Part shown: piece after piece, positions 25,444 to 34,255 of the stretch
Layout: every line of letters begins with the position of its first letter
How positions within the stretch are numbered: the stretch's first letter is position 1
Assembly: GCF_020885975.1 (NCBI RefSeq)
Contig: NZ_AP025183.1
Location: forward strand, 992,001-1,056,000
Length of the DNA: 64,000 nucleotides
DNA from: Flavobacterium ammonificans
Lineage (GTDB): Bacteria; Bacteroidota; Bacteroidia; Flavobacteriales; Flavobacteriaceae
Direction: 5' to 3'
Notes under the pieces: model-generated
Told to the model about the DNA's origin: nothing
The model's database searches: none
The model's input: only the letters and a program-made list of their open reading frames with translations
Position numbers and translations under genes: made by a program

Positions 25444-26616
25444 ATGAACGAAGAAGATTTCGGTTTTGAAACCCAAGCGATACGCGGTCAATTAGAAAGA
25501 ACACAATATTTGGAGCATTCAGTGCCTTTGTACTTAACCTCTAGTTTTGTTTTTGAAGATGCTGAAGATATGCGTGCTTCTTTTGCAGACGAAAAAGAGC
25601 GCAATATCTATAGCCGATATAGCAACCCCAATACAATTGAATTTATCAATAAGGTATGCCAAATGGAAGGTGCCGAAACCGGTTTTGCTTTTGCCTCAGG
25701 TATGGCAGCGGTGTATTCTACTTTTGCGGCTTTATTGAAATCGGGAGATCATATTGTTTCGGCGAGTAGTGTTTTTGGGGCAACCCATTCGTTGTTTGTG
25801 AATTATTTCCCAAAGTGGAACATTGAAACGACTTATTTTGACATTAATGCTCCGGAAACAATAGAAAGTTGTATTCAACCCAATACTAAAATTTTATTTG
25901 CGGAGTCGCCAACCAATCCTGCGGTAGATATTATCGATTTGGATTTATTGGGAAAAATTGCTAAAAAACACAATTTGATTTTAATCATTGATAACTGTTT
26001 TGCAACGCCTTATTTACAACAACCTATCAAATGGGGAGCCGATTTGGTGATACATTCAGCTACAAAATTAATGGACGGTCAAGGACGTGTTTTAGGTGGA
26101 ATTACAGTGGGTAGATCTGATTTGATTAAAGATATTTATCTTTTTTCTCGATTAACAGGACCTACTTTATCTCCTTTTAATGCGTGGGTTTTGTCAAAAA
26201 GTTTGGAAACATTAGCCGTTCGTTTGGAAAAACATTGTGAAAATGCATTGAAAGTAGCCGAGTTTTTAGAAAACCATCCACAAGTAAATAAAGTTAAATA
26301 TCCGTTTTTGAAATCGCATCCTCAATATGCCATTGCACAAAAGCAAATGAAGTTAGGAGGCAATATTGTCGCTTTTGAAATCAAAGGCGGAATCGAAGCC
26401 GGAAGAGCCTTTTTGGATAAAATAAAATTATGCTCTTTGTCGCCAAATCTTGGAGATACTAGAACAATTGTAACACATCCCGCTTCTACAACGCATAGTA
26501 AATTATCTGTTGAAGAACGTTTAGCGGTAAGCATTACTGATGGTTTAGTTCGTGTTTCGGTAGGTTTAGAAACCGTTGCGGATGTAATTGCTGATTTGGA
26601 ACAAGCCTTATCTTAA
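25444..26616 (+). CDS. metZ: O-acyl-homoserine sulfhydrylase (MetZ-type, PLP enzyme)
   Basis: A 390-residue Cys/Met metabolism PLP-dependent enzyme. The cofactor lysine is Lys208 in HSATKLMDGQGRVLGG; SRYSNPNTIEF near residue 57, ASGMAAVYSTFAALL and ESPTNPAVDI are standard cofactor and substrate contacts. The length and motif pattern fit O-succinylhomoserine/O-acetylhomoserine sulfhydrylase (MetZ), which combines activated homoserine from MetX with sulfide to give homocysteine. Cystathionine gamma-synthase is the alternative, but the neighbouring sulfide-producing cys genes favour direct sulfhydrylation. Confidence 0.88.
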   Translation: MNEEDFGFETQAIRGQLERTQYLEHSVPLYLTSSFVFEDAEDMRASFADEKERNIYSRYSNPNTIEFINKVCQMEGAETGFAFASGMAAVYSTFAALLKSGDHIVSASSVFGATHSLFVNYFPKWNIETTYFDINAPETIESCIQPNTKILFAESPTNPAVDIIDLDLLGKIAKKHNLILIIDNCFATPYLQQPIKWGADLVIHSATKLMDGQGRVLGGITVGRSDLIKDIYLFSRLTGPTLSPFNAWVLSKSLETLAVRLEKHCENALKVAEFLENHPQVNKVKYPFLKSHPQYAIAQKQMKLGGNIVAFEIKGGIEAGRAFLDKIKLCSLSPNLGDTRTIVTHPASTTHSKLSVEERLAVSITDGLVRVSVGLETVADVIADLEQALS

Positions 26617-26620
26617 AATT

Positions 26621-26694
26621 TACGATTTTGAATATTGAATTTACGATTTAGTGTTATAATTTAGCACATCGTAAATCCCACATTGTAAATCGTA
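26621..26694. repeat. TACGATTT-type intergenic inverted repeat
   Basis: Two 25-base arms, 26621-26645 and 26670-26694, are imperfect inverted copies starting TACGATTT and ending TTTACG. The element fills the gap between metZ and the Rrf2 gene. Related TAACGATTT-AGATTT sequences appear at 44797 and 46831. Confidence 0.6.
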
Positions 26695-26704
26695 CCTATA
26701 ATAC

Positions 26705-27115
26705 ATGTTATCAAAGAAAACAAAATACGGAATAAAAGCATTGACTTTCTTGGCGCGCCAAGAAAATCATACGCCTGTGCAAATTGCTGAAATAGCAAAG
26801 AGCGAACATATTTCGATTAAGTTTTTAGAAAGCATTTTATTATTGTTACGTCATTCCGGTTTTTTGGGTGCCAAAAAAGGAAAAGGGGGCGGATATTATT
26901 TAATTAAAGATCCCAAAGACATCAATATGGCGCATGTGTACCGTATTTTAGAAGGCCCCATTGCATTACTACCTTGCGTAAGTCACAATTTTTATGAAAA
27001 ATGTGATGATTGTGTGGACGAAGCGAGTTGTTCAGTACATAAATTAATGACCGAAGTCCGCGATAACACGCTGATGATACTCGAAAACAACACCCTCGCA
27101 GACGTCTCTTTTTAA
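26705..27115 (+). CDS. Rrf2 family transcriptional regulator
   Basis: A 136-residue Rrf2-family repressor. The N-terminal winged helix (YGIKALTFLARQ, VQIAEIAKSEHISIKFLESILLLLR, GKGGGYYLIKDP) is followed by a dimerisation helix and a cysteine cluster (PCVSHNFYEKCDDCVDEASC, four Cys) that resembles the Fe-S site of IscR-type regulators. It lies immediately before the sulfate-assimilation genes, whose promoter has an ATCC-N4-GGAT palindrome just downstream of the start region, so it probably controls them in response to sulfur or Fe-S status. Orthology to CymR or IscR is not claimed. Confidence 0.88.
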   Translation: MLSKKTKYGIKALTFLARQENHTPVQIAEIAKSEHISIKFLESILLLLRHSGFLGAKKGKGGGYYLIKDPKDINMAHVYRILEGPIALLPCVSHNFYEKCDDCVDEASCSVHKLMTEVRDNTLMILENNTLADVSF

Positions 27116-27139
27116 ATCTAAACTTTTTTAAATTCCTTT

Positions 27140-27168
27140 TTGTAATTAGTAAAAAAGAATTACTTTTG
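27140..27168 (+). promoter_or_regulatory. Promoter of the sulfate assimilation genes
   Basis: TTG (27140-27142), 18-base spacer, TACTTTTG (27161-27168): a near-ideal Bacteroidota promoter, 60 bases before the TauE/SafE ATG. Confidence 0.75.
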
Positions 27169-27182
27169 CATTTTAATCTACT

Positions 27183-27196
27183 AATCCGATAGGATA
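27183..27196 (+). promoter_or_regulatory. Candidate operator for the Rrf2 regulator
   Basis: AATCCGATAGGAT contains ATCC-N4-GGAT, an inverted repeat located about 15-28 bases downstream of the -7 element, a position where a bound repressor would block transcription. No second copy was noticed in the window. Confidence 0.35.
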
Positions 27197-27227
27197 ATAG
27201 TTTTTAAATAAAATATAACTAATAGAA

Positions 27228-28130
27228 ATGAGCAATCAGTTAATCAAGGATACAACTTCACCAAAAATCAAGACTACTTTTTTTCAGCGTCTTTGGGTAA
27301 TTATCCCTGTTGTTTTATTGGCAGGTTTGATTTCTAGTTTGATTTACAATCATCATGCTGAGTTTTCTTGGGATAGTTTGGTAGCAGGTTTTGACCAAGA
27401 GTTGTTGGTTTTTTTCTTAATTGGAATTTTTGCTCAGTTAGTAGACGGCACTTTAGGAATGGGATATGGAGCTACTTCCACTTCCTTTTTATTGGCTTAT
27501 GGTATTCCGCCTGCAATAAGCAGCACAGGAGTTCACGTTGCAGAGATGTTTACTACAGGAGTTTCGGCTATATCGCACCATCGTTTTGGAAATATCAACA
27601 AAAAACTAGTAAGGCATTTGTTAATTCCTGGAGTTTTGGGTTCTGTTACAGGAGCCTATTTACTGTCTGATGTAATTGACGGAGATGTAATAAAGCCTTT
27701 TATTGCCGTATATATGATTGTATTGGCTATAATAATTATTAGAAAAGCAGCTCAAAAGAACATTGTCAAAAAGAAGACCAAACGATTAAGTATTCTTGCT
27801 TCTTTTGGAGGTTTTATGGATGCTGTTGGCGGCGGTGGTTGGGGGCCAATTGTAACCTCTACCTTGTTAGGACGTGGTAGAAATCCTCGCTACACGATAG
27901 GTTCTGTAAATGCTGCCGAGTTTGCTGTTTCTTTTGCCAGTGGGTTAACTTTTATGCTTTTTGGTGGAATTGAAGGTTGGCAAGTAATTATTGGTTTGAT
28001 TTTAGGAGGCGTAATTGCAGCGCCTATTGCTGCCATTTTAGTAAATAAAATTCAAAGAAAGCCGATGATGATTGCAGTGGGAATTTTAATTGTCATTTTA
28101 AGTTTACGAACCTTATCTAAATTACTATAA
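27228..28130 (+). CDS. TauE/SafE family permease (probable sulfate/sulfite transporter)
   Basis: A 300-residue polytopic membrane protein with about eight hydrophobic segments. The two TauE/SafE repeats are recognisable as GTLGMGYGATSTSFLLAYGI and GGFMDAVGGGGWGPIVTSTLL. Known relatives export or import sulfite, sulfoacetate and related anions. Its location ahead of cysH, overlapping it by one base (stop TAA and start ATG share an A), and the absence of any other sulfate transporter nearby suggest that it imports sulfate for the pathway; this is inference from context. Confidence 0.85.
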   Translation: MSNQLIKDTTSPKIKTTFFQRLWVIIPVVLLAGLISSLIYNHHAEFSWDSLVAGFDQELLVFFLIGIFAQLVDGTLGMGYGATSTSFLLAYGIPPAISSTGVHVAEMFTTGVSAISHHRFGNINKKLVRHLLIPGVLGSVTGAYLLSDVIDGDVIKPFIAVYMIVLAIIIIRKAAQKNIVKKKTKRLSILASFGGFMDAVGGGGWGPIVTSTLLGRGRNPRYTIGSVNAAEFAVSFASGLTFMLFGGIEGWQVIIGLILGGVIAAPIAAILVNKIQRKPMMIAVGILIVILSLRTLSKLL

Positions 28131-28831
28131 TGAGTACATCAGTCGTAGCCAGTTTATTGGAAAAAACAAAAGACTTCTCTATCGAGGAGACGCTTGCTTT
28201 TTTGGCGAATGAATATCCAAATCAAGTGGTTTTCTCTACTTCTTTTGGACAAGAAGATCAGGTAATTACTGATTTGATTGGTAAAAATCAGTTGCCAATA
28301 AAGGTTTTTACATTGGATACAGGGCGTTTGTTCCAAGAAACATACGATGTGTTTCATAAAACATTGAAAAAATACAAAACCGAAATTAAAACTTATTTTC
28401 CAGATACAATTGCAGTAGAAAGTTTGTTAAATCAAAAAGGTCCAAATAGTTTTTATGCTTCGGTAGAAAATAGAAAAGAATGTTGTTTCATTCGAAAAGT
28501 AGCGCCCTTAACCAAAGCTTTGAAAGGCAATGCCATTTGGATAACCGGTTTAAGAGCAGAGCAATCAGAGAATAGAAGTGATTTGAACTTTTTTGAATAC
28601 GATGCTCATTTTGATATCATTAAATTCAATCCATTGTTAAAATGGACCTTACCCCAAGTAGAAGAATATTTAGAAAAGAATAACGTCCCTCAAAATAGTT
28701 TGCACAAACAAGGTTTTGTAAGCATTGGTTGTGCGCCTTGTACTCGTGCAATTCTTCCAGGTGAAGATATTAGGGCAGGGAGATGGTCTTGGGAATCAAG
28801 TCATAAAGAATGTGGGTTACACCAAAAATAG
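28130..28831 (+). CDS. cysH: Adenylyl-sulfate (APS) reductase, CysH family
   Basis: A 233-residue CysH-type thiol reductase that converts activated sulfate to sulfite. It keeps the four Fe-S cysteines, Cys118-Cys119 (KECCFIRKVAPL) and Cys201/Cys204 (IGCAPCTRA), which mark the [4Fe-4S] APS-reducing type, and the catalytic Cys228 in the C-terminal ECGLH. PP-loop residues STSFGQEDQV are near residue 36. The adjacent CysDN pair without a CysC kinase also fits use of APS rather than PAPS. It overlaps the permease gene by one base. Confidence 0.93.
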   Translation: MSTSVVASLLEKTKDFSIEETLAFLANEYPNQVVFSTSFGQEDQVITDLIGKNQLPIKVFTLDTGRLFQETYDVFHKTLKKYKTEIKTYFPDTIAVESLLNQKGPNSFYASVENRKECCFIRKVAPLTKALKGNAIWITGLRAEQSENRSDLNFFEYDAHFDIIKFNPLLKWTLPQVEEYLEKNNVPQNSLHKQGFVSIGCAPCTRAILPGEDIRAGRWSWESSHKECGLHQK

Positions 28832-28832
28832 T

Positions 28833-28948
28833 TATTAGTCAATAGTAATTAGAGATTAGAATATAATAATTAAAGAGTAGTGGAAAGTTTAATGATAAGA
28901 GGTTAACAAACCTTAAACTTTAAACTTTAAACTTTTAAACAATGATAA
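28833..28948. repeat. Intergenic inverted and tandem TTTAAAC repeat before cysD
   Basis: AAAGTTTAA at 28884-28892 can pair with any of several copies of TTAAACTTT in the tract 28912-28940, where the heptamer TTTAAAC is repeated about four times. The array ends 9 bases before the cysD ATG. No gene is present in this gap. Confidence 0.55.
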
Positions 28949-29848
28949 ATGAGTTCAATAGTAAAAACAAATGCTTTAGAAAGCGAAGCGATATACATTT
29001 TTAGAGAAGTAATTGCTCAATTTGAAAAACCCGTATTGCTTTTTTCAGGTGGAAAAGATTCAATTACCTTGGTACGATTGGCACAAAAAGCCTTTTTTCC
29101 AGCTAAAATTCCTTTTCCATTGTTGCACGTGGATACAGGTCACAACTTTCCTGAGACGATTGAATTTAGAGATAAATTGGTAGCCGAATTAGGGTTAGAA
29201 TTAATTGTTCGCAATGTACAAGATGCTATTGATCAAGGAAAAGTAGTAGAAGAATCTGGGAAATATTCGAGCAGAAATAGCTTACAAACTACAACGCTTT
29301 TGGATGCGATTGAAGAATTCAAATTTGATGCTTGTATTGGAGGAGCGCGAAGAGATGAAGAAAAAGCAAGAGCGAAAGAACGAATTTTTTCGGTACGTGA
29401 TGATTTTGGTCAGTGGGATGAGAAAAACCAACGCCCTGAATTATTCGATTTGTTGAACGGTAAAATTGAGTTGGGTCAAAATGTTCGTGTTTTCCCAATT
29501 TCCAACTGGACAGAATTAGACGTTTGGAGTTATATCGAACAAGAAGGAATCGAAATTCCGTCGATTTATTTTTCACATAAACGTAAAGTATTCTTAAGAG
29601 ACGGATTGATTTGGTCGCATTCGCCATTTGTTTACCAAGAGGAAGATGAAGAAATTGAAGAGAGAATTGTTCGTTTTAGAACGGTAGGTGATATGAGTTG
29701 TACGGCGGCTGTTGAATCATATGCAGCAACCATTCAAGAAGTAGTTGGAGAGATTCGCTCGTCAACCATTTCTGAAAGAGGGGCTAGAATTGACGACAAA
29801 CGTTCAGAGGCTGCAATGGAGAAAAGAAAACAACAAGGGTACTTTTAG
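28949..29848 (+). CDS. cysD: Sulfate adenylyltransferase subunit 2
   Basis: A 299-residue PP-loop ATP sulfurylase small subunit. The pyrophosphatase loop VLLFSGGKDSITLVRLA is at about residues 29-45, followed by LLHVDTGHNFPETIEFRD, GGARRDEEKARAKER and the C-terminal GDMSCTAAVES. With CysN it forms APS from sulfate and ATP. The preferred ATG at 28949 starts MSSIVKTNALESEAI. It is followed after 147 bases by cysN, the gap being filled by an inverted-repeat element. Confidence 0.96.
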   Translation: MSSIVKTNALESEAIYIFREVIAQFEKPVLLFSGGKDSITLVRLAQKAFFPAKIPFPLLHVDTGHNFPETIEFRDKLVAELGLELIVRNVQDAIDQGKVVEESGKYSSRNSLQTTTLLDAIEEFKFDACIGGARRDEEKARAKERIFSVRDDFGQWDEKNQRPELFDLLNGKIELGQNVRVFPISNWTELDVWSYIEQEGIEIPSIYFSHKRKVFLRDGLIWSHSPFVYQEEDEEIEERIVRFRTVGDMSCTAAVESYAATIQEVVGEIRSSTISERGARIDDKRSEAAMEKRKQQGYF

Positions 29849-29867
29849 AAAAAAGGATTTGGTTGAT

Positions 29868-29995
29868 GGTTATTAGTTGATAGGTTATAAATAACCCAAC
29901 CCCTTTTAGAATGTAAGTTTTAACTATTTTGTGCGGTTTTGTTTAAGTTGAGAATCCGACAACCAACAACCGACAACCAATAACTAATTAAAAAC
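29868..29995. repeat. CAACAAC-type inverted repeat before cysN
   Basis: The gap starts with TTGGTTGATGGTTATTAGTTG and ends CCGACAACCAACAACCGACA ACC-like sequence (29957-29979), imperfect inverted copies enclosing an AT-rich loop. The 3' arm lies about 17 bases before the cysN ATG. The same CAACAAC motif recurs before the four-helix-bundle gene, metH part 2 and metF. Confidence 0.6.
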
Positions 29996-31240
29996 ATGGA
30001 AGTTTTAAAAATAGCAACAGCAGGAAGTGTAGATGACGGAAAGAGTACTTTAATCGGGAGGTTATTGTATGATACCAAATCATTGACTACGGATAAAATT
30101 GAAGCAATAGAAAAAAGCAGCAAGCAAAAAGGCTACGATTATCTTGACTTTTCTTTGGCTACGGATGGTTTAGTTGCCGAAAGAGAGCAGGGGATTACGA
30201 TTGATGTAGCCCATATTTATTTTTCGACTGCAAAGAAAAGTTACATTATTGCCGATACTCCTGGTCACGTAGAATATACGCGTAATATGGTAACAGGAGC
30301 TTCGACTTCTCAAGTGTCGATCATTTTGATTGATGCTCGTAAAGGAGTGATTGAGCAAACTTACCGACACTTCTTTATCAATAATTTATTGCGTGTGAAA
30401 GAGGTAATTGTTGCAGTAAACAAAATGGACTTAGTCGATTATTCAGAAGAAGTTTTTAACAAAATCAAAGCCGACTTCCAAGCCTTAAATGCCAAAAGTT
30501 CGTTCAAAGAACAAAACGTAAGTTACATTCCGTTGAGTGCTATTAATGGAGGGAATGTGGCTGATAAATCAGAAAATATGCCTTGGTACACTGGGCAAAC
30601 AGTATTGGAACATTTAGAAGATTTGAAACCTGAAGATGTTTTTGAAACCGGTAAAACGCGTTTCCCTGTGCAAACGGTTATTCGTCCAAAAACCGAAGAA
30701 TACCACGACTTTAGAGGATATGCTGGAAAATTATACGGGAACTCAATTAAAGTGGGCGATGCCGTTACGGTTTTACCTTCGTTAACCGAATCAAAAGTAT
30801 CCAAAATACACTTCTTTGACCAACAATTTGATGAGGCTAAAGCAGGTTCGTCTATTGTAGTTGAATTGGAAAACGACATCAATGTGACTCGAGGCGATAT
30901 GATTGTGAAATCAGGAGAATTACCGCAAGTAGAAAAAGATATTAATGCGACTATTTGCTGGATGGACAGCAAGAAATTAATGCCGGGAACCAAGTATTTG
31001 GTACAACACAATACGAATAGAGTTTTGGCTAAAATTGATGCAATCAAAAATGTGATTGCGACAGATTATTCAGGAGCAACTCCCGCTACGCAATTAGCGA
31101 TTAACGAAATTGGAGAAGTAACGATCAAATTAAGCAAAGCATTGTATTTTGATAAGTACAATGATAACAAATCAAATGGAGCGTTTATTTTAATTGACGC
31201 CAATACCAACACAACAGCGGGAGTTGGATTTATAAATTAA
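29996..31240 (+). CDS. cysN: Sulfate adenylyltransferase subunit 1 (GTPase)
   Basis: A 414-residue translation-factor-like GTPase that drives APS synthesis by CysD. GTP motifs: G1 GSVDDGKSTLIGRLL (residues 10-24), G3 DTPGHVEYTRNM, G4 NKMDLVDY; domains II and III follow. Length shows that no C-terminal APS kinase (CysC) is fused, in agreement with an APS-reductase pathway. It is transcribed between cysD and the sulfite reductase gene. Confidence 0.96.
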   Translation: MEVLKIATAGSVDDGKSTLIGRLLYDTKSLTTDKIEAIEKSSKQKGYDYLDFSLATDGLVAEREQGITIDVAHIYFSTAKKSYIIADTPGHVEYTRNMVTGASTSQVSIILIDARKGVIEQTYRHFFINNLLRVKEVIVAVNKMDLVDYSEEVFNKIKADFQALNAKSSFKEQNVSYIPLSAINGGNVADKSENMPWYTGQTVLEHLEDLKPEDVFETGKTRFPVQTVIRPKTEEYHDFRGYAGKLYGNSIKVGDAVTVLPSLTESKVSKIHFFDQQFDEAKAGSSIVVELENDINVTRGDMIVKSGELPQVEKDINATICWMDSKKLMPGTKYLVQHNTNRVLAKIDAIKNVIATDYSGATPATQLAINEIGEVTIKLSKALYFDKYNDNKSNGAFILIDANTNTTAGVGFIN

Positions 31241-31252
31241 ATAAAAGCTATC

Positions 31253-31370
31253 GGCTTTGGGCTTTGAGCCTAAAGTTTCTAAAGGAATAAAAAGACAGGG
31301 TTTAGAAATAGACCAAAATCATTAAAATAATAGTCCAGAGCCCAAAGCTCAAGGCTCAAAGCCCAAAAAA
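31253..31370. repeat. GGCTTTGAGCC-type inverted repeat before the sulfite reductase gene
   Basis: TTTGGGCTTTGAGCC (31256-31270) and GGCTCAAAGCCCAAA (31353-31367) are a perfect 15-bp inverted repeat with an 82-base loop. The 3' arm ends three bases before the next ATG; its sequence is unrelated to the CAACAAC elements nearby. Confidence 0.65.
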
Positions 31371-33461
31371 ATGGAAAGTTTTAGAACCGAAATAGAAAAT
31401 CCGATTGTCCAAAAAGACATTATCGATTTAGAAAGAAAAATTCGATTATTCAAAGAAGGAAAAATTGATGACGAACGTTTTCGTAGTCTTCGTTTGGCCA
31501 GAGGAGTGTATGGTCAGCGTCAAGAAGGGGTGCAAATGATTCGTATCAAATTGCCTTTTGGTAAAGTGAGCAGCGAACAATTAGTGCGTATTACTAAAGT
31601 GTCTGACGAATATTCGACAGGACGTTTGCACATTACTACGCGTCAGGATATTCAAATCCACTACGTAAGTTTGGATAGAACGCCGCAGCTTTGGGCTGAT
31701 TTGGAAAAAGACGATATCACGCTGAGAGAAGCTTGCGGAAATACGGTTAGAAATATTACAGCGAGTGAAAATGCAGGAATTGATCCAGAAGAACCTTTTG
31801 ATGTGTCGCCTTATGCACATGCTTTGTTTCAGTTTTTCTTAAGAAATCCAGTGTGTCAAGAAATGGGACGTAAATTCAAAATGTCTTTTTCTTCTTCTGA
31901 TAAAGATACGGCTTTGAGCTATTTGCACGATTTAGGATTCATTCCAAAAATTATCAATGGAGAACGCGGATTCAAAGTAATGTTAGGTGGCGGATTAGGT
32001 TCGCAACCCAGTCACGCCGAATTACTTTCAGATTTTGTGCCGGTAAACCAAATTATTCCGATGACAGAAGGGGTCTTGCGTATTTTTGATCGCTATGGCG
32101 AAAGAGCCAAACGCTTGAAAGCCCGTATGAAATTCTTAATTAAAGATATTGGTAAAGACGAATTCTTGCGATTGGTAGAAGAAGAGAAAAAAGCCTTGTC
32201 TTTTCAGACAGTAGAAATTGACACAACTGCTTTTGATGGTCCAATTCCAGCACCTGCATTAGAAGTGCCAAAAGTGACTATTGAAGATACTGCAAGTTTT
32301 GAAGCTTGGAAAAAATCGAATGTCATCGCTCAAAAACAAGCAGGTTATGTAGCCATCGGAATTAAAGTGGCTTTAGGTGATTTTTACACTGATAAAGCAA
32401 GAGCTTTGGCGGATTTGATTAAAAATTATGGAGCCAATGAATTGCGTTTTACCTTGCGTCAAGACATTTTGATTCGCAACATTAATGAAGAAAACTTGCC
32501 ATTCTTTTACCAAGAATTAGCCAAGTTGGATTTTGTTACCTTAGGATACAATACCATCAATGACGTTACGGCTTGTCCTGGAACTGATACCTGTAATTTA
32601 GGAATTGCCAGTAGTACAGGAATTGCAGTAGAATTAGAACGTGTTTTAGCAACCGAATATCCGCAATATAGCAATAACCAAGAAATCACGATTAAAATCA
32701 GTGGTTGTATGAATGCTTGTGGACAACATAATATGGCAGAAATTGGTTTTCAAGGAATGTCCATCAATTCTGGAAAATTAGTAGCACCAGCCCTTCAAGT
32801 ATTGTTGGGAGGTGGTAACTTAGGAAACGGTCAAGGTCGTTTTTCAGATAAAGTAATTAAAATTCCAAGTCGAAGAGGACCTGATGCTTTGCGTTTGATC
32901 TTAAATGATTTTGAAGCAAATGCCAATGGACAATCGTTCTTGAATTATTATGAAGCAAAAGGAGAAAAATATTTTTACGAATTTTTGAAACCTTTAGCCG
33001 ATGTAACCAACTTAACAGAAGCTGATTTTGTGGATTGGGGAAATGCAGACAACTACGTAAAAGCAGTAGGTGTGGGTGAATGTGCAGGAGTGGTGATTGA
33101 TTTAGTGGCTACTTTATTGGTAGAAGCGAAAGACAAATTGACGTTCTCTCAAGAAGCCTTGAACGATCAAAAATGGTCGGATTCCATTTATTTGACTTAC
33201 GCAGGATTTGTGAATGCTGCCAAAGCGTTATTGCTTGCTGAAAATCAAAAAACAAACCACCACGCCGGAATCATCGATTTGTTTGACACCGTTTTTGTGG
33301 AAACCAATACCATTCAACTAGCAACTGCTTTCAAAGATTTGGTGTACCAAATTAAAGCGAACGAAGCTTCAGAAGTATTTGCGAAAGAGTATTTAGAACA
33401 AGCAAAAGCATTCTTCGAAACGATTGAAAAATATAGAGAAAAAGATTTAGCTGATGCATAA
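31371..33461 (+). CDS. Sulfite reductase (nitrite/sulfite reductase family) with HEPN-like C-terminal domain
   Basis: A 696-residue siroheme enzyme that reduces sulfite to sulfide. Two ferredoxin-like half-domains and two catalytic domains are visible; siroheme/[4Fe-4S] cysteines are Cys402 and Cys408 (TACPGTDTCNLG) and Cys446 and Cys450 (ISGCMNACGQHN). Substrate arginines lie in YSTGRLHITTRQD and LRFTLRQD. After the core (about residue 555) there is an added helical domain of about 120 residues (YAGFVNAAKALLLAE, then HHAGIIDLFDTVF) that looks like a HEPN domain, unusual for a reductase. Ferredoxin-dependent type; nitrite reductase is the alternative, but cys neighbours favour sulfite. The 3' end overlaps the next gene by 8 bases. 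Confidence 0.92.
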   Translation: MESFRTEIENPIVQKDIIDLERKIRLFKEGKIDDERFRSLRLARGVYGQRQEGVQMIRIKLPFGKVSSEQLVRITKVSDEYSTGRLHITTRQDIQIHYVSLDRTPQLWADLEKDDITLREACGNTVRNITASENAGIDPEEPFDVSPYAHALFQFFLRNPVCQEMGRKFKMSFSSSDKDTALSYLHDLGFIPKIINGERGFKVMLGGGLGSQPSHAELLSDFVPVNQIIPMTEGVLRIFDRYGERAKRLKARMKFLIKDIGKDEFLRLVEEEKKALSFQTVEIDTTAFDGPIPAPALEVPKVTIEDTASFEAWKKSNVIAQKQAGYVAIGIKVALGDFYTDKARALADLIKNYGANELRFTLRQDILIRNINEENLPFFYQELAKLDFVTLGYNTINDVTACPGTDTCNLGIASSTGIAVELERVLATEYPQYSNNQEITIKISGCMNACGQHNMAEIGFQGMSINSGKLVAPALQVLLGGGNLGNGQGRFSDKVIKIPSRRGPDALRLILNDFEANANGQSFLNYYEAKGEKYFYEFLKPLADVTNLTEADFVDWGNADNYVKAVGVGECAGVVIDLVATLLVEAKDKLTFSQEALNDQKWSDSIYLTYAGFVNAAKALLLAENQKTNHHAGIIDLFDTVFVETNTIQLATAFKDLVYQIKANEASEVFAKEYLEQAKAFFETIEKYREKDLADA

Positions 33462-34224
33462 AACAATACAACCCAAAGTAACTTTAGTTGGTGCTGGTCC
33501 AGGCGATCCAGACTTGCTAACTATCAAAGGAGCCAATGCTTTAGCAGAAGCTCAGGTGGTTTTGTATGATGCCTTGGCAAACGAAGAAATTCTAACCTAT
33601 GCACCAAAAAAATCAATCAAGATTTTTGTGGGAAAAAGAAAAGGATGTCACGCGTATTCGCAAGACGAAATCAATCAATTGATTGTGGACAATGCCCTGA
33701 CTTATGGACACGTAGTGCGTTTAAAAGGAGGCGACCCGTTTATTTTTGGTCGTGGAAGTGAAGAAATTGATTTTGTAGAGAGCTTCGGAATTCCTACAGC
33801 CGTAGTACCTGGAATATCTTCTTCGGTAGCAGTGCCGGCTTATCAAGGAATTTCATTAACTAAACGCGGAGTTTCAGAAAGTTTTTGGGTAATTACAGGA
33901 ACTACTTCGGATAGAAAATTGTCAACTGATGTAGCTTTAGCTGCACAATCATCAGCCACGGTGGTGATTTTGATGGGAATGAGTAAATTGGCGCAGATTG
34001 TGAGTTTGTTCCAAAACGAATCAAAAGGAACAACTCCGGTAGCCATTATTCAAAACGGAACGACTCCAAAAGAAAAAATAGGAGTGGGAACCATTGACAG
34101 CATTCAAGATGTAGTGGCGGAAAAGAAATTAAGTTCGCCAGCCATTATTGTCATTGGCGAAGTGGTAAGAGAAAGTAATAAACTAAAAGATTTCTATCAC
34201 GACTATTTGATAGAAAAAAGATAA
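33454..34224 (+). CDS. cobA: Uroporphyrinogen-III C-methyltransferase
   Basis: A 256-residue SAM-dependent methyltransferase that makes precorrin-2, the first step to siroheme. Motifs: VTLVGAGPGDPDLLTIKGA near the N-terminus, VRLKGGDPFIFGRGSEE (around 90-105), VVPGISSSVAVPAYQGI and VVILMGMSK. It overlaps the sulfite reductase gene by 8 bases and is followed by the dehydrogenase/ferrochelatase gene, so the operon supplies the siroheme needed by its own reductase. Confidence 0.95.
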   Translation: MHKTIQPKVTLVGAGPGDPDLLTIKGANALAEAQVVLYDALANEEILTYAPKKSIKIFVGKRKGCHAYSQDEINQLIVDNALTYGHVVRLKGGDPFIFGRGSEEIDFVESFGIPTAVVPGISSSVAVPAYQGISLTKRGVSESFWVITGTTSDRKLSTDVALAAQSSATVVILMGMSKLAQIVSLFQNESKGTTPVAIIQNGTTPKEKIGVGTIDSIQDVVAEKKLSSPAIIVIGEVVRESNKLKDFYHDYLIEKR

Positions 34225-34255
34225 ACAGCGTTCCTTTGGCGAAAGCTAAAAAAAT

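Noticed and set aside
28130..28831. cysH as a PAPS reductase
   Set aside because: The four Fe-S cysteines and lack of a CysC kinase point to APS as substrate, although related enzymes can accept both.
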